Made by a program: the position numbers and the translations under genes. The notes beneath the pieces were generated by a model. It saw nothing but the letters and a program-made list of their open reading frames with translations, was not told the DNA's origin and searched no databases. 33,108 bases of DNA. Origin: Deltaproteobacteria bacterium (GTDB taxonomy: Bacteria; Myxococcota_A; Polyangia; JACPQR01). The DNA lies in contig JACPQR010000202.1 of the NCBI GenBank assembly GCA_016190375.1, forward strand, positions 1-33,108, given 5' to 3'. This document shows, piece by piece, positions 8,362-16,594 of this stretch. The first letter of the stretch is position 1, and every line of letters begins with the position of its first letter.

Positions 8362-8634
8362 CTACTTCTTCAGGCTCTCGAGGCGCACTCCGCGACCCGC
8401 GCGCAGGCTCGCCCGGGCTCTCTCGACGCGCTCGACGAAGCGGGGGTCGTTCTCCAGCCTGTAGTCGAACCAGTCGTCTTCCGACTCGAAGCCGATGAGA
8501 ACCCCAGCCGGTTTGCCGTGGCGCGTGATGATGACGGGCCCGTCCTCCGCCTCTCGCAGATAGCGCGACAGGTCGTCCTTGACCTCGGAGAGCGGGACTT
8601 CCTTCATTCTGGCCTTCCGAATCGCTCGAGCCAT
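8362..8634 (-). CDS. Phd/YefM-family antitoxin
   Basis: A 90-residue protein with the prevent-host-death fold. The core MKEVPLSEVKDDLSRYL is the DNA-binding and dimerisation strand-helix, followed by VIITRHGKPAGVLIGFE, the standard second half of the family; the C-terminal helix (RFVERVERARASLRAG) would cap the toxin. ATG at 8634 has a good ribosome site (GGAGG, spacing seven). ATG at 8607 gives an 81-residue protein that starts exactly at the family core and overlaps the toxin stop as ATGA, so both starts are credible. It lies downstream of the toxin in the same transcript. It would neutralise the toxin and probably repress the shared promoter. Confidence 0.85.
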   Translation of the reverse strand: MARAIRKARMKEVPLSEVKDDLSRYLREAEDGPVIITRHGKPAGVLIGFESEDDWFDYRLENDPRFVERVERARASLRAGRGVRLESLKK

Positions 8635-8897
8635 GACTCAGCCTCCGACTTCTCGACTATCGCTAGCACTTCGACGGCATCGTGCGAGACGTCATAGAAG
8701 ACCCGGGTTTCGTCGATGCGCAGGCGATACTGCGGTTTGGATAGTCCCCTGAGCCGTTTGATGCGGCTCCGGCTCACCTTCGTTGGTTCGTGTCGAAGGT
8801 GCGTCTCGATCGCGTCCAGGACGAGACCTCGGACGTATGCCCTCAGCGCCCGAAGATCCTCGACGGCCTCGGGCGCGAGGAGGATCTCGTACCTCAT
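8604..8897 (-). CDS. RelE/ParE-superfamily toxin
   Basis: A 97-residue protein with the RelE/ParE toxin layout: MRYEILLAPEAVEDL, a helical hairpin rich in basic residues, then KRLRGLSKPQYRLRIDETRVFYDV (beta sheet with conserved Arg residues) and VEVLAIVEKSEAE. RelE-type members cut ribosome-bound mRNA and ParE-type members poison gyrase; which applies cannot be told from sequence. The gene precedes its antitoxin, the reverse of the common order. A possible promoter at 8907-8935 puts transcription within a few bases of the ATG at 8897, so the message may be leaderless. The open frame extends further upstream, but the extra residues look unlike any toxin. Confidence 0.82.
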   Translation of the reverse strand: MRYEILLAPEAVEDLRALRAYVRGLVLDAIETHLRHEPTKVSRSRIKRLRGLSKPQYRLRIDETRVFYDVSHDAVEVLAIVEKSEAESWLERFGRPE

Positions 8898-8906
8898 TCT
8901 AGCCAG

Positions 8907-8935
8907 AGCATAGCCAGAACCATCACTCCTCGCAA
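8907..8935 (-). promoter_or_regulatory. Candidate sigma70-type promoter for the toxin-antitoxin pair
   Basis: Read on the minus strand, TTGCGA (8935-8930) and TATGCT (8912-8907) are separated by exactly 17 bases and match the -35 and -10 consensus at four of six positions each. The predicted start point falls within about three bases of the toxin ATG at 8897. Inference only; such matches also arise by chance. Confidence 0.35.
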
Positions 8936-9106
8936 GGCGCTCGTTCTTGACGGACCGGGCGTCGCGCGTTACTGCCCGTCGGCGAGATGAAGCGTCCAGA
9001 CCGTCGCCGGACCGCGCGGCTCGGCCTGCGCCTGCGCGCCCGCGGTGGGAAGCGGCAGGAAGGAGGTCGGCGCCAGACCGGCGGCGTCCCGTGTCGCTCA
9101 GGTGAG

Positions 9107-9604
9107 GTGCTTCTCGCAAGGGTCGGGAAGATGATCTTCGCGGGCATTGCAGCACCGGCCTCGATCGCGATCTGCCTTGGCTGCGGTGCGGCCACCCAGC
9201 TCGAGGTCGACGGCGGGGCCGGCGAGTGCGAGGAGGAGATGGCAGCCGCCCGATGCCCTCTTCTGGGCGTGTGGGTCTTCCCGAGCGAGGCCTGCGCGAT
9301 GGACCACACCGCCGCGCTCGGTCTTTGCCCCGATGCGGTCGCCGTGCTCCGCTCGCCGCCTCGGGAGCTTGGCGGCTTCGACACCGTGGTCCTGGGGACC
9401 TGGGCGCCGGCCATCTCGCCGGACCTCCTTGCCGTCGACTTTCCCGACGTCGATCTCGCGCTCGAGTGGCGTCCCGACGATGACTCGCTCCTCTGGCGTG
9501 CCCCCGGGGACAGGCCTTGCGTCGAGGAGATCGGCTATCGCATCGACGACGAGCGGCTGGAGCTGCCGTGGGATCCCGGCTGGGCGAGCGGGCTCTGCGA
9601 TTGA
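9107..9604 (+). CDS. Small secreted lipoprotein of unknown function
   Basis: About 165 residues. The N terminus has a basic stretch (ARVGK), a hydrophobic core (MIFAGIAAPASIAI) and a lipobox (CLGC), so it should be lipidated and held in the envelope. The mature part starts with a short Gly-rich linker and contains several Cys residues, probably disulfide-bonded, plus an acidic Trp-containing C-terminal half (ALEWRPDDDSLLW). No family was recognised. The start at GTG 9107 keeps the basic residues that a lipoprotein signal normally has; ATG 9131 would leave none. The gene ends only 28 bp from the convergent Kazal lipoprotein gene. Confidence 0.6.
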   Translation: MLLARVGKMIFAGIAAPASIAICLGCGAATQLEVDGGAGECEEEMAAARCPLLGVWVFPSEACAMDHTAALGLCPDAVAVLRSPPRELGGFDTVVLGTWAPAISPDLLAVDFPDVDLALEWRPDDDSLLWRAPGDRPCVEEIGYRIDDERLELPWDPGWASGLCD

Positions 9605-9632
9605 GTCATCAGGGCGTCCGGAGATCGCGCGG

Positions 9633-10187
9633 TTACCCCTGAAAAGGCAGCGATGTCGCCAGGTTGCGATCCGGGTGCGTGTCCCCGGGCGGACCGGGCG
9701 GAAGGTGCGTGTCCCCGGGCGGACCGGGCGGAGGGTGCGTGTCCCCGGGCGGACCGGGCGGATCCGGGTGCGTGGCCCCGGCCGAGAGGCACTGGCCTTC
9801 GGCGGCGATCTCGGTTCCGGCGAGGTTCGCGGCGCAGGCGTTCCGGTAGGGTCGGCCATCGCAGCCGCAGACCGGCTCCCAGAAGTCGCCGCAGACGCTG
9901 GGTCGAGGGCGGCAGACGCCGGAGGCTCCGGGTCGCGTGCATGGCTGGTCGGAGGCGTGGTCGCAGAACTCGGCCGCGTCGCACGCCAGATTCCCTCTTC
10001 CGCCGCAGGCTCGATCCGGTGTGAGCTCCATCGTCACCTGGACACTTGCGCCCGCATCCGCCTCCTTCGCCGGTCCGCATGGGGCGGCCCGCTGGGGTGC
10101 CTCGGGTGGTCGTGACGCGGCGCCGCCTCCGCATCCGGTGGCGAGCGCCGTCACGAGAAACGTCCACCGGCAACCGGAAACGCCCAT
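9633..10187 (-). CDS. Kazal-domain lipoprotein with Pro/Gly repeat tail
   Basis: 184 residues. The signal is RWTFLVTALATGC, with a lipobox (LATGC), so it is an envelope lipoprotein. A Cys-rich segment (CGGRGNLACDAAEFCDH) is followed by a Kazal-type motif (PVCGCDGRPYRNACAAN, then EGQC). This arrangement is common in myxobacterial secreted protease-inhibitor-like proteins, where the target is usually unknown. The C-terminal ~35 residues consist of three copies of a ten-residue PPGPPGDTH-type unit encoded by a 30-bp tandem repeat. The gene is divergent from the TamB gene, with starts about 40 bp apart, so the two probably share a control region. Confidence 0.85.
   Translation of the reverse strand: MGVSGCRWTFLVTALATGCGGGAASRPPEAPQRAAPCGPAKEADAGASVQVTMELTPDRACGGRGNLACDAAEFCDHASDQPCTRPGASGVCRPRPSVCGDFWEPVCGCDGRPYRNACAANLAGTEIAAEGQCLSAGATHPDPPGPPGDTHPPPGPPGDTHLPPGPPGDTHPDRNLATSLPFQG
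9674..9763. repeat. 30-bp tandem repeat, three copies
   Basis: Three head-to-tail copies starting at 9674, 9704 and 9734, unit beginning GGTGCGTGTCCCCGGGCGG. The copies are nearly identical and encode the PPGPPGDTH-type tail of the Kazal lipoprotein in frame. A shorter related block (GATCCGGGTGCGTG) flanks both sides, suggesting expansion by slippage or unequal exchange. Copy number is likely to vary between strains. Confidence 0.9.
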
Positions 10188-10226
10188 GCCCGAACCATGC
10201 TCACTCGCGGGCACGAAGGAAGGTGG

Positions 10227-13200
10227 GTGTGGGCGCGTGCCATGCATCGGACCAGGTCCATGCCTCGCGGGCACGCAGGAGATCCGCTCCACCGCGGACG
10301 AAAATTCGCGCTCGAGTTGGCGGCGCGCCTCGCGCTCGTCGCGCTCGTCGTCGCCGTCGGCCTCGCGCTCCTCGCGCCCTTGGCGATCTTCCACCTCGGT
10401 CTTCCCGCGGGTCGTCGTGTCGCACGCGAGCTCGGCCTGCGGCTGGTCAACGCGCAGATCGCCGGAAGGGTCGAGATCGGACGGCTCGAGATGCTGGCGC
10501 CGGGCGCGATCGTCATTCGCGACGCACGTCTCTTCGACACGCGGGCCAACCCCGTCGTCGAGGTCGCTCGCGCCGCGGCCCGCATCGACCTGCTCGCGCT
10601 CCTCGAAGGCAGAGTCCGAGTGACCAGGCTCGAGCTCCGCTCGCCTCGCGTGACGCTCGTCGAAGATCGGCAAGGCGTCCTCACGCTCGTCCGCGCGCTG
10701 TCCGCCTCGCCCGGCGGAGCTCCAACCACGGGGCGCGGGCCCCGCGCGCCGCCCCTGTCGGTCGAGCTCGAGGACGTCTCGATCCGCGGCGGCGCAGTCG
10801 CCGGCAGGGTCGCGGGAGTTGCGATCGACGTTCGCGAGCTCGACTCTCGCCTGCGCCTCACTGCCGCCGAGCGCGTGCGAATCCAGGTTCCCTGGGCACG
10901 CATGCGGGTCCTCGCGCCCGTTCCCGCGGCAGCCGGGACGGTGCTCGTCGCCTCCGGCACAGCTCGAATACCCGACCAGTTCGAGATCGGAGCCCGCGCG
11001 CGCTGGGATGGCGGCCTCCTGAGGGCCCGCGCAGAGCGGCAGGGGGAACGAATCGCGGCCAAGTTCTGGCTGCCCGAAACACCGGCGTACACGATTCGCG
11101 CGATCCTGCCCGACTACCCGCTGGTCGGCGCGCTCGGCGCGTGGGTGGTCGCGCGAGGGACGACCTCGAAGCTGAACGTGACGATCGACCTGGTGGGATC
11201 GGGCGCGACTCTCGCGGCGAACGGGACCCTCGTCCCGCGCGGCTTCGTCTACGACCTCGACGTCGCGCTCGCGGGCTTCGATCCGTCGCTCTTCTTCCCG
11301 GCGGTCACGCTGCAGGCGCATCTCGGCTACGCCGGCCGCATGGCGGGCCACGGTCTCGACCCGGAGTCCTTCGCCATGCGCTTCGACGGCGTCGCCGCTC
11401 CGGGCACGCTGGGCGGCACGCGGGTGCCCGGCGGCCGGGTCAGAGCGAGCCTCGGCCCCCGTGGCTTCGAGGTCCACCGGTTCGCGCCCCGCGCGCGGGG
11501 CCTCACCGGAATCGTCCGTGGAACGCTTGGATGGGACGGCGCGCTCGACGCGCGCGCGAACCTCGCCCTGGCCAGGATCGGCGCGTTCCCGGGCCTCGCT
11601 GATCTGCGAGGCTCGGGCAGCGTCGCGGCGCACGTGACGGGGTTCGTCGATGGGCCGCTTCGCTTCCGCGGCGCCGCCAGCGCGATGAACCTCGGCGCCG
11701 GCCCGCTGGCGTCCAGCGCGGCCGACGCGATCTTCGACGTGCGACTCCCCCTCGGCGACCCCGCCGGCCTCTGGGTGGACGTCACGGCCCGGGCATCGGA
11801 CACTCGCCTCGGAGGGCTCCAGCTCGGCGAAGCCCGGGTGAGGGCGCTCGGCGACGGCGCGCTGGTCCGAACCATGGTCTCGACTCGGGGGGCCGACCGC
11901 GGGCTGTCTTTCGACGCGCTCGTCCGGCCCAACATCGCCGAAGGCCGCGTGGACGCGACGGTCCGATCGCTCGAGGCGGGTTTCAGCGGTCGTACGTTCC
12001 ACGGCGCGATCTCGTCGGTCCACCTCGGTCCCCAGCGGCTCGCGATGGAGGAGCTCGTGCTCGAGCGAGCGGATGGCGCGCGCATCGAGGCGACCGCCTC
12101 GATCGAAGCCTCGGGCCCATGGGCCATCTCGCTGGACGCCAGGTCGATCGACCTCGGGGAGATCGCGCTCCTGTCGACGGGTAAGAGCCTCCCGATCGCG
12201 GGCCGCGCCGACGTTCACGCCACCCTGCGGGGCCCCCTCGACGTCCTCGAGCTGGCCGCGGAGGCGAGGTTGACGGGCGCACAATACAGGAGCCTCGCGG
12301 ACGTGGCCGCCGTGGTCAGGGCGAGCTGGGTGCCAGGCAGGCTGAGGGCGGACCTGCGGATCGACCGCGCGCGCAGGCTGACGGTCCACGCCGCCGGCGA
12401 GCTGCCGCTCCGGCTGACGCGCGAGGGCCGCCCGGTGCTGGAGCCCAGGGGAAAGCGGGATCTGCGGGTCGAGATCTACCTGCTTCCCATCGAGCAAGTG
12501 CTCGGGGCTCTCTTCGAGGAACCTCCTCCGATCGAAGGGCTCTTGTCGGCTGCCTTCCGTCTCACCGGCACGTGGAGCGCCCCCGGGGGCTCGCTCGTCG
12601 CATCCGTCGTGAGCGGTCGTGCCGGCCGAGTCGGCGGGCTCGGAATCGAGCTCGGCGCGGCCTATGACCCCGAGGGGATCCGGCTCGACACCGCGCTGTG
12701 GCGCAACCGCAGGAGGGTGCTCGCGGCAAAGGGAACGCTCGGGATCGTCCTCGAGGCGGCGCCCGACAAGATCGTGCCGACGGGAGGCGAAGCTCTGGCC
12801 GCGCCGGTCGCGCTGGGCCTGGAGCTCGGGCCGTTCGATCAGAGCCTCTTGCCCGATGCGGCCGAGGTCGACGAGTCGCTTCGGGTGGACGTGTCGGGCC
12901 AGGGCACGGTCGAGGGCGCGGTCGGCGATCCGATCCTGCGCGCCCACGTCGAATTCTGGGGGCTGCAGCATCCCGCGCTCCACCTTCGCCTGCCCGCCGA
13001 GGGCGAGGTCGACCTCGAGCTGTCGAGGCGGGAGGCCCGCATCATGGCCGCGCGCTTCGCCGCCGGCGACAGGCCCCTGTTCGAGCTCGCGGCCGCGGCC
13101 CGGCTCGACCTCGGCCCGCGGACGCGCCCTCGCTGGCGCGGGCTCGGGCCGTTCGAGGTCCGCGTGTCCGTCCCCGGGCTCGACATGTCGATCTTCGAAC

Positions 13201-14804
13201 CGCTGGAGAACAGCCCGGTGTCCGGGCAGCTCGTGGCGAGCGCGGTCCTGAAGGGCACGGTCGACGCACCGACCGGGTCGGTCGAGGCCCGAGCTACCTG
13301 GATGGCTCTGGGCGACCTCTGCTACGAGACCGCGTCCATCGGGGCGACGTTCGACGGCCGATCGCTCGAGGTGAACGCGGAGCTGCGGCAACGCGACCCG
13401 GGCTCGCTGGTCGGCCGCGCGAGCCTTCCCGTGCGCTGGGACGCGGCGCGGTGGGCCCTTCGCCCGATCGAGGACGCCGAGGTCGCGGCCGAGGTCGCCC
13501 TCCACGGGTTCGCCCTCGATGGGCTCGGGTTCCTGTCGAGCGAGATCGACGTCCTCGCCGGACGCCTCGAGGGCAAGCTGGGAGCTCACGGATCGATGAA
13601 GCGCCCCGAGGTCGTCGGCGATCTGCGGTGGAAGTCGGGGGCGTTCCAGCTCGCCACGCTCGGCCAGCGTTTCGAGGACATCGCCCTGAAGGTGCGCCTC
13701 GCGCCCGGGCGCCTGATCATCGACGAGCTCGAGGCGCGCGACCGCGGCGGGCGCGTCGAGGTCGAAGGAGAGGCCGCCATGTCGGGCCTACAGCCCACGC
13801 GGTGGGAGCTCCGCGTGCGAGCCAGGAGCTTTCCGGCGGTGCAAAGCGGGCTCACTGTCGCTACGCTCAGTGGACGCGCCGAGGTCACAGGAAGCGCGGG
13901 ACCCGAGGGGCTCGAGATGACCATCGTTCCGCGCCGCCTCGCCGTGACGCTGCCGAACCGGCCAGCCCGCGAGGTGCAGTCGCTCGATCCGCACCCCGAC
14001 GTCGAGATCTGGCGAGGCGGCCGCCCGGTCGAGGAGCGCCGCCTCGTGCGCGCCGCGGAGCGACCGTTCGTGATCACGATTCGACTCCGCATGCGCTACA
14101 ACGTGTGGGTCAAGCGAAACGACCTGTCGATCGCGCTCGACGGCGCGGTCGTTGCGCGGATCCCCTCGGGCGGTGCGGCGTCCCTCGAAGGAGCGATTCA
14201 CCTGCGTCGCGGATACCTGACGACCTTCGGCCGGCGCTTCGATCTCGAACGTGGCGAGCTCACCTTCACGGGCGAGGAGGCGGGCGTCGTGGCGCTTCTA
14301 GACGTCGACGCGCTGTACAGGCATCCGGAGGCGGAGGTGCGGCTGCACGTCGGCGGCTCGACACGGCGGCCGCGGTTGAGCCTCTCGGCTCCGGGCCTGT
14401 CGGAGTCCGAGACGCTCGCGCTCGTCGTCCTCGGGTCGAGCCAGATCGGCGGGAGGGCCGAGAGTCAGACGGTCGCGCGGGCCGCCGGTACCGAGGGAGC
14501 CTCCTTGGTCTCGAGCCTCGGCCTCTCGGTCGCGCAGGAGGGCCTGCGCGAGATCCTGCCGGGAACGGTGGCGCTCGTCGTCGAGCCAGGGACATCGGGG
14601 CTCGCATCTGGCCGCATCCGCGCGGGCCAGCAGCTCAGCGACAGGCTCTACGCGGAGGCGGAGGTCAACGTTGGCGCCGCACCGAACGAGAACACCTACG
14701 AGGTTCGGACCGAGTACCGGATCTCTCGCAGGTGGGACCTCGAGTCGTTCTACGGCGACAAGGGAGTCGCGGGCCTCGACCTGCTCTGGTCCTATTCCTT
14801 CTGA
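10227..14804 (+). CDS. tamB: TamB-family envelope assembly / lipid transport protein
   Basis: About 1,525 residues. An N-terminal membrane anchor (LALVALVVAVGLALLAPLAIF) is followed by a very long periplasmic region of repeated beta-strand segments, as in AsmA-like and TamB proteins. The C terminus has the TamB domain landmarks: GAIHLRRGYLTTFGRRFDLERGELTF in two blocks, ALVVLGSSQIGG, then a closing beta region ending LDLLWSYSF with a terminal aromatic residue. TamB-type proteins bridge the inner and outer membranes and act in outer-membrane protein assembly or phospholipid transport. No BamA/TamA partner is present here. The start is uncertain: GTG 10227 has AAGGAAGG just upstream, while ATG at 10197, 10242 or 10260 are alternatives. 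Its last 13 bases overlap the end of the convergent gene at 14792. Confidence 0.85.
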   Translation: MWARAMHRTRSMPRGHAGDPLHRGRKFALELAARLALVALVVAVGLALLAPLAIFHLGLPAGRRVARELGLRLVNAQIAGRVEIGRLEMLAPGAIVIRDARLFDTRANPVVEVARAAARIDLLALLEGRVRVTRLELRSPRVTLVEDRQGVLTLVRALSASPGGAPTTGRGPRAPPLSVELEDVSIRGGAVAGRVAGVAIDVRELDSRLRLTAAERVRIQVPWARMRVLAPVPAAAGTVLVASGTARIPDQFEIGARARWDGGLLRARAERQGERIAAKFWLPETPAYTIRAILPDYPLVGALGAWVVARGTTSKLNVTIDLVGSGATLAANGTLVPRGFVYDLDVALAGFDPSLFFPAVTLQAHLGYAGRMAGHGLDPESFAMRFDGVAAPGTLGGTRVPGGRVRASLGPRGFEVHRFAPRARGLTGIVRGTLGWDGALDARANLALARIGAFPGLADLRGSGSVAAHVTGFVDGPLRFRGAASAMNLGAGPLASSAADAIFDVRLPLGDPAGLWVDVTARASDTRLGGLQLGEARVRALGDGALVRTMVSTRGADRGLSFDALVRPNIAEGRVDATVRSLEAGFSGRTFHGAISSVHLGPQRLAMEELVLERADGARIEATASIEASGPWAISLDARSIDLGEIALLSTGKSLPIAGRADVHATLRGPLDVLELAAEARLTGAQYRSLADVAAVVRASWVPGRLRADLRIDRARRLTVHAAGELPLRLTREGRPVLEPRGKRDLRVEIYLLPIEQVLGALFEEPPPIEGLLSAAFRLTGTWSAPGGSLVASVVSGRAGRVGGLGIELGAAYDPEGIRLDTALWRNRRRVLAAKGTLGIVLEAAPDKIVPTGGEALAAPVALGLELGPFDQSLLPDAAEVDESLRVDVSGQGTVEGAVGDPILRAHVEFWGLQHPALHLRLPAEGEVDLELSRREARIMAARFAAGDRPLFELAAAARLDLGPRTRPRWRGLGPFEVRVSVPGLDMSIFEPLENSPVSGQLVASAVLKGTVDAPTGSVEARATWMALGDLCYETASIGATFDGRSLEVNAELRQRDPGSLVGRASLPVRWDAARWALRPIEDAEVAAEVALHGFALDGLGFLSSEIDVLAGRLEGKLGAHGSMKRPEVVGDLRWKSGAFQLATLGQRFEDIALKVRLAPGRLIIDELEARDRGGRVEVEGEAAMSGLQPTRWELRVRARSFPAVQSGLTVATLSGRAEVTGSAGPEGLEMTIVPRRLAVTLPNRPAREVQSLDPHPDVEIWRGGRPVEERRLVRAAERPFVITIRLRMRYNVWVKRNDLSIALDGAVVARIPSGGAASLEGAIHLRRGYLTTFGRRFDLERGELTFTGEEAGVVALLDVDALYRHPEAEVRLHVGGSTRRPRLSLSAPGLSESETLALVVLGSSQIGGRAESQTVARAAGTEGASLVSSLGLSVAQEGLREILPGTVALVVEPGTSGLASGRIRAGQQLSDRLYAEAEVNVGAAPNENTYEVRTEYRISRRWDLESFYGDKGVAGLDLLWSYSF

Positions 14805-16060
14805 GGAGGCGTTCTGTACGGTCCTTCTGGAACCACGGGCACCGCATCGCCGGGGGCGACCTTGCCGAGCTTTGTGAGGATCACGGCGCCGAGGCCCACG
14901 ACGACCGCCGCGACGACCACGATCGTCCCTGCGAGGGGCACGATCGAGACGACGTAGAGCGCGGTCACGCCGGCCGCGAGCTGCAGGACCGGACGGTCCT
15001 TGAGCCTGCCGACGGGCAGGATCGCGCCGATCACCGTCGCGGACGCCGCCATCCCGACGTAGAGGGCGACGGACAGCGCGATCGCGAGGAGCACCGCGGC
15101 CGGGATGCCGATGATCGTGACGCAGAGCACGGCGATCAGCAGAGCGGCGGCGCAGAACCCGAGGACGCCCGAGGCGGCCGCGCGGGCAGGCTTGCGGACG
15201 ATCGACCGCTGCAGCGCTCCGAGTCGCTCGGGCAGGACTCCGAGGAGGACCAAGCCGAGGAGGAACAGGAGCGCGTAGCTCGCGGCGCTCGACAGGACGT
15301 CCTCGACGAAGTCACCGATCCCCGCGTCGCCGTGGCGGGCGCCGTGTCCCGACTCATGACCGCTCATCCGGACCCGGTCGCCGTGCACGACGGCCCCCTC
15401 GTCGACGTCGGTGTCCCCGCCCATCGTGACCAGGTCGCCGTGCACCACCGCGCCGCGCCCGAGGCGGATGTCACCGCCCATGGTGACCACGTCGCCCGTG
15501 ACCTCGCCCTCGATCAGAGCGTCACCGCCCATCGTCACGACGTCCCGGACTCGCTCGCCGGCTCGGACGATGGCGTCGCCTCCGAACGTCACGCGATCCT
15601 GAAGGCCGGCGGAGGGCGGCCGCGCCGCGGAAGGAGCGGGCGGCGGCGCCGGCGCCGGAGCGGGTATCGCCGGCAGAGGCGCTGCCGCATGCGCCGGCAC
15701 GGGCGCGGGAGGCGGCGCCTCTGGCTGGGCCGGCGGCGGGCCGCCCGCGGGACGAACGACGATCAGGCTGCCGTGCCGCTCGGCCACGACTGGAATGTCG
15801 GCAAGGACCGCGACCAGCACGTCCTCGAGCGGCGTGTTCCGGACGTGCATCGTCCAGGGTGGATCGGACGGCAGCGTTGCGACCAGGCTCAGCCGCGCGG
15901 CCTCTGCGGCGCGGCGAAGCACCTCGGAGGCCGGGCGGCTGTCCACGTCCAGGTTGATCCGCTCCTTCCGCTCGGGCCACTCGCCCCTGAGCTCGATGGC
16001 GCCGGCCGGTGCGCTGGCCAGGAGAACGAGGATCGTGAACAAGAAACCGATGGTCTTCAT
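14792..16060 (-). CDS. Nested start: secreted/membrane protein with STN-like and bactofilin-like repeats
   Basis: This is the likely separate product of the second half of the frame above: 422 residues from ATG 16060, which has a strong ribosome site of its own (GGGAGGTG, spacing about six). The signal peptide should be cut after SAPAGA. The next ~70 residues resemble the STN domain of secretins and TonB receptors. About four copies of a (V)TMGGD repeat follow, predicted to form a beta-helix like bactofilins, placed here in the periplasm. The C-terminal ~170 residues contain several membrane helices (including YALLFLLGLVLLGVL and ALLIAVLCVTIIGIPAAVLL). In the alternative frame a TGA overlaps this ATG, as would be expected if an upstream gene once ended here. 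Confidence 0.6.
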   Translation of the reverse strand: MKTIGFLFTILVLLASAPAGAIELRGEWPERKERINLDVDSRPASEVLRRAAEAARLSLVATLPSDPPWTMHVRNTPLEDVLVAVLADIPVVAERHGSLIVVRPAGGPPPAQPEAPPPAPVPAHAAAPLPAIPAPAPAPPPAPSAARPPSAGLQDRVTFGGDAIVRAGERVRDVVTMGGDALIEGEVTGDVVTMGGDIRLGRGAVVHGDLVTMGGDTDVDEGAVVHGDRVRMSGHESGHGARHGDAGIGDFVEDVLSSAASYALLFLLGLVLLGVLPERLGALQRSIVRKPARAAASGVLGFCAAALLIAVLCVTIIGIPAAVLLAIALSVALYVGMAASATVIGAILPVGRLKDRPVLQLAAGVTALYVVSIVPLAGTIVVVAAVVVGLGAVILTKLGKVAPGDAVPVVPEGPYRTPPQKE

Positions 16061-16594
16061 GAGGACACCTCCCGCACCGAGCGTCCGGTGAGCGCCGGTG
16101 ACGATGGCTCGAAGGCAGAGAGCGAACAGGGCGAAGACGGCCAGGGCGAGCGGGGTCAGGGTGGGAACAGCATGCGCGGACGCCAGATGGACGACGGCCG
16201 AGACCACGGTCCAGCCGTCCCGAGCGAGGTCGAGGACGGACGAGACGCTGGGGATCGAGAGCCTGCGCGATGCGACGCCCGCCGCGGATGCAGCGACGAT
16301 GGCGATGACCGCCGCCACGAGGAGCGAACGTCGTGACGCCCGCTCGCGAACGCCGCTCGCGGCGGGAGCAAGGCCGCTAGAGACAGCCGAGCGAACGATC
16401 GCGTCCAGATCGGGGAGCGGGAGGTCGGCGTTGCGGAAGGTCGTCCCGACGACCCGCGACAGCGCCTCGGTGTCGGCGATCGCCCGGACGCACTGGGCGC
16501 ACGCGGCCGCGTGCTCGCGCTCATCGGCGGTCGCGAGGTCCGGTCTCGAGTGCGCCAGCGCCTCGAGGGCAGGGGCCGATAGGTGGGGGCTCAT
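14792..16594 (-). CDS. Anti-sigma factor domain continuous with a polymer-forming membrane protein
   Basis: One 600-codon frame without a stop. Residues 1-178 look like an anti-sigma factor: the zinc-binding HxxxCxxC motif (EHAAACAQC), then two hydrophobic segments (LLVAAVIAIVAASAAGV and LTPLALAVFALFALCL). From residue 179 a second protein seems to begin with a classic signal peptide (MKTIGFLFTILVLLASAPAGA). It is followed by an STN-like fold (NLDVDSRPASEVLRRAAEAA), a Pro/Ala-rich linker, bactofilin-like repeats (VVTMGGD, GDLVTMGGD) and several membrane helices. ATG at 16594 has AGGAG upstream and overlaps the sigma factor stop (ATGA). Either this is a true fusion cut by signal peptidase, or two genes whose separating stop has been lost by mutation or sequencing error. 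The annotation as one frame is literal. Confidence 0.7.
   Translation of the reverse strand: MSPHLSAPALEALAHSRPDLATADEREHAAACAQCVRAIADTEALSRVVGTTFRNADLPLPDLDAIVRSAVSSGLAPAASGVRERASRRSLLVAAVIAIVAASAAGVASRRLSIPSVSSVLDLARDGWTVVSAVVHLASAHAVPTLTPLALAVFALFALCLRAIVTGAHRTLGAGGVLMKTIGFLFTILVLLASAPAGAIELRGEWPERKERINLDVDSRPASEVLRRAAEAARLSLVATLPSDPPWTMHVRNTPLEDVLVAVLADIPVVAERHGSLIVVRPAGGPPPAQPEAPPPAPVPAHAAAPLPAIPAPAPAPPPAPSAARPPSAGLQDRVTFGGDAIVRAGERVRDVVTMGGDALIEGEVTGDVVTMGGDIRLGRGAVVHGDLVTMGGDTDVDEGAVVHGDRVRMSGHESGHGARHGDAGIGDFVEDVLSSAASYALLFLLGLVLLGVLPERLGALQRSIVRKPARAAASGVLGFCAAALLIAVLCVTIIGIPAAVLLAIALSVALYVGMAASATVIGAILPVGRLKDRPVLQLAAGVTALYVVSIVPLAGTIVVVAAVVVGLGAVILTKLGKVAPGDAVPVVPEGPYRTPPQKE

Noticed and set aside
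9633..13589. A 1,318-codon open frame on the minus strand across the TamB gene
   Set aside because: Only its last 184 codons (9633-10187) have a signal peptide and a Kazal domain. The rest is Arg/Glu/Gly-rich antisense of TamB caused by high GC content.
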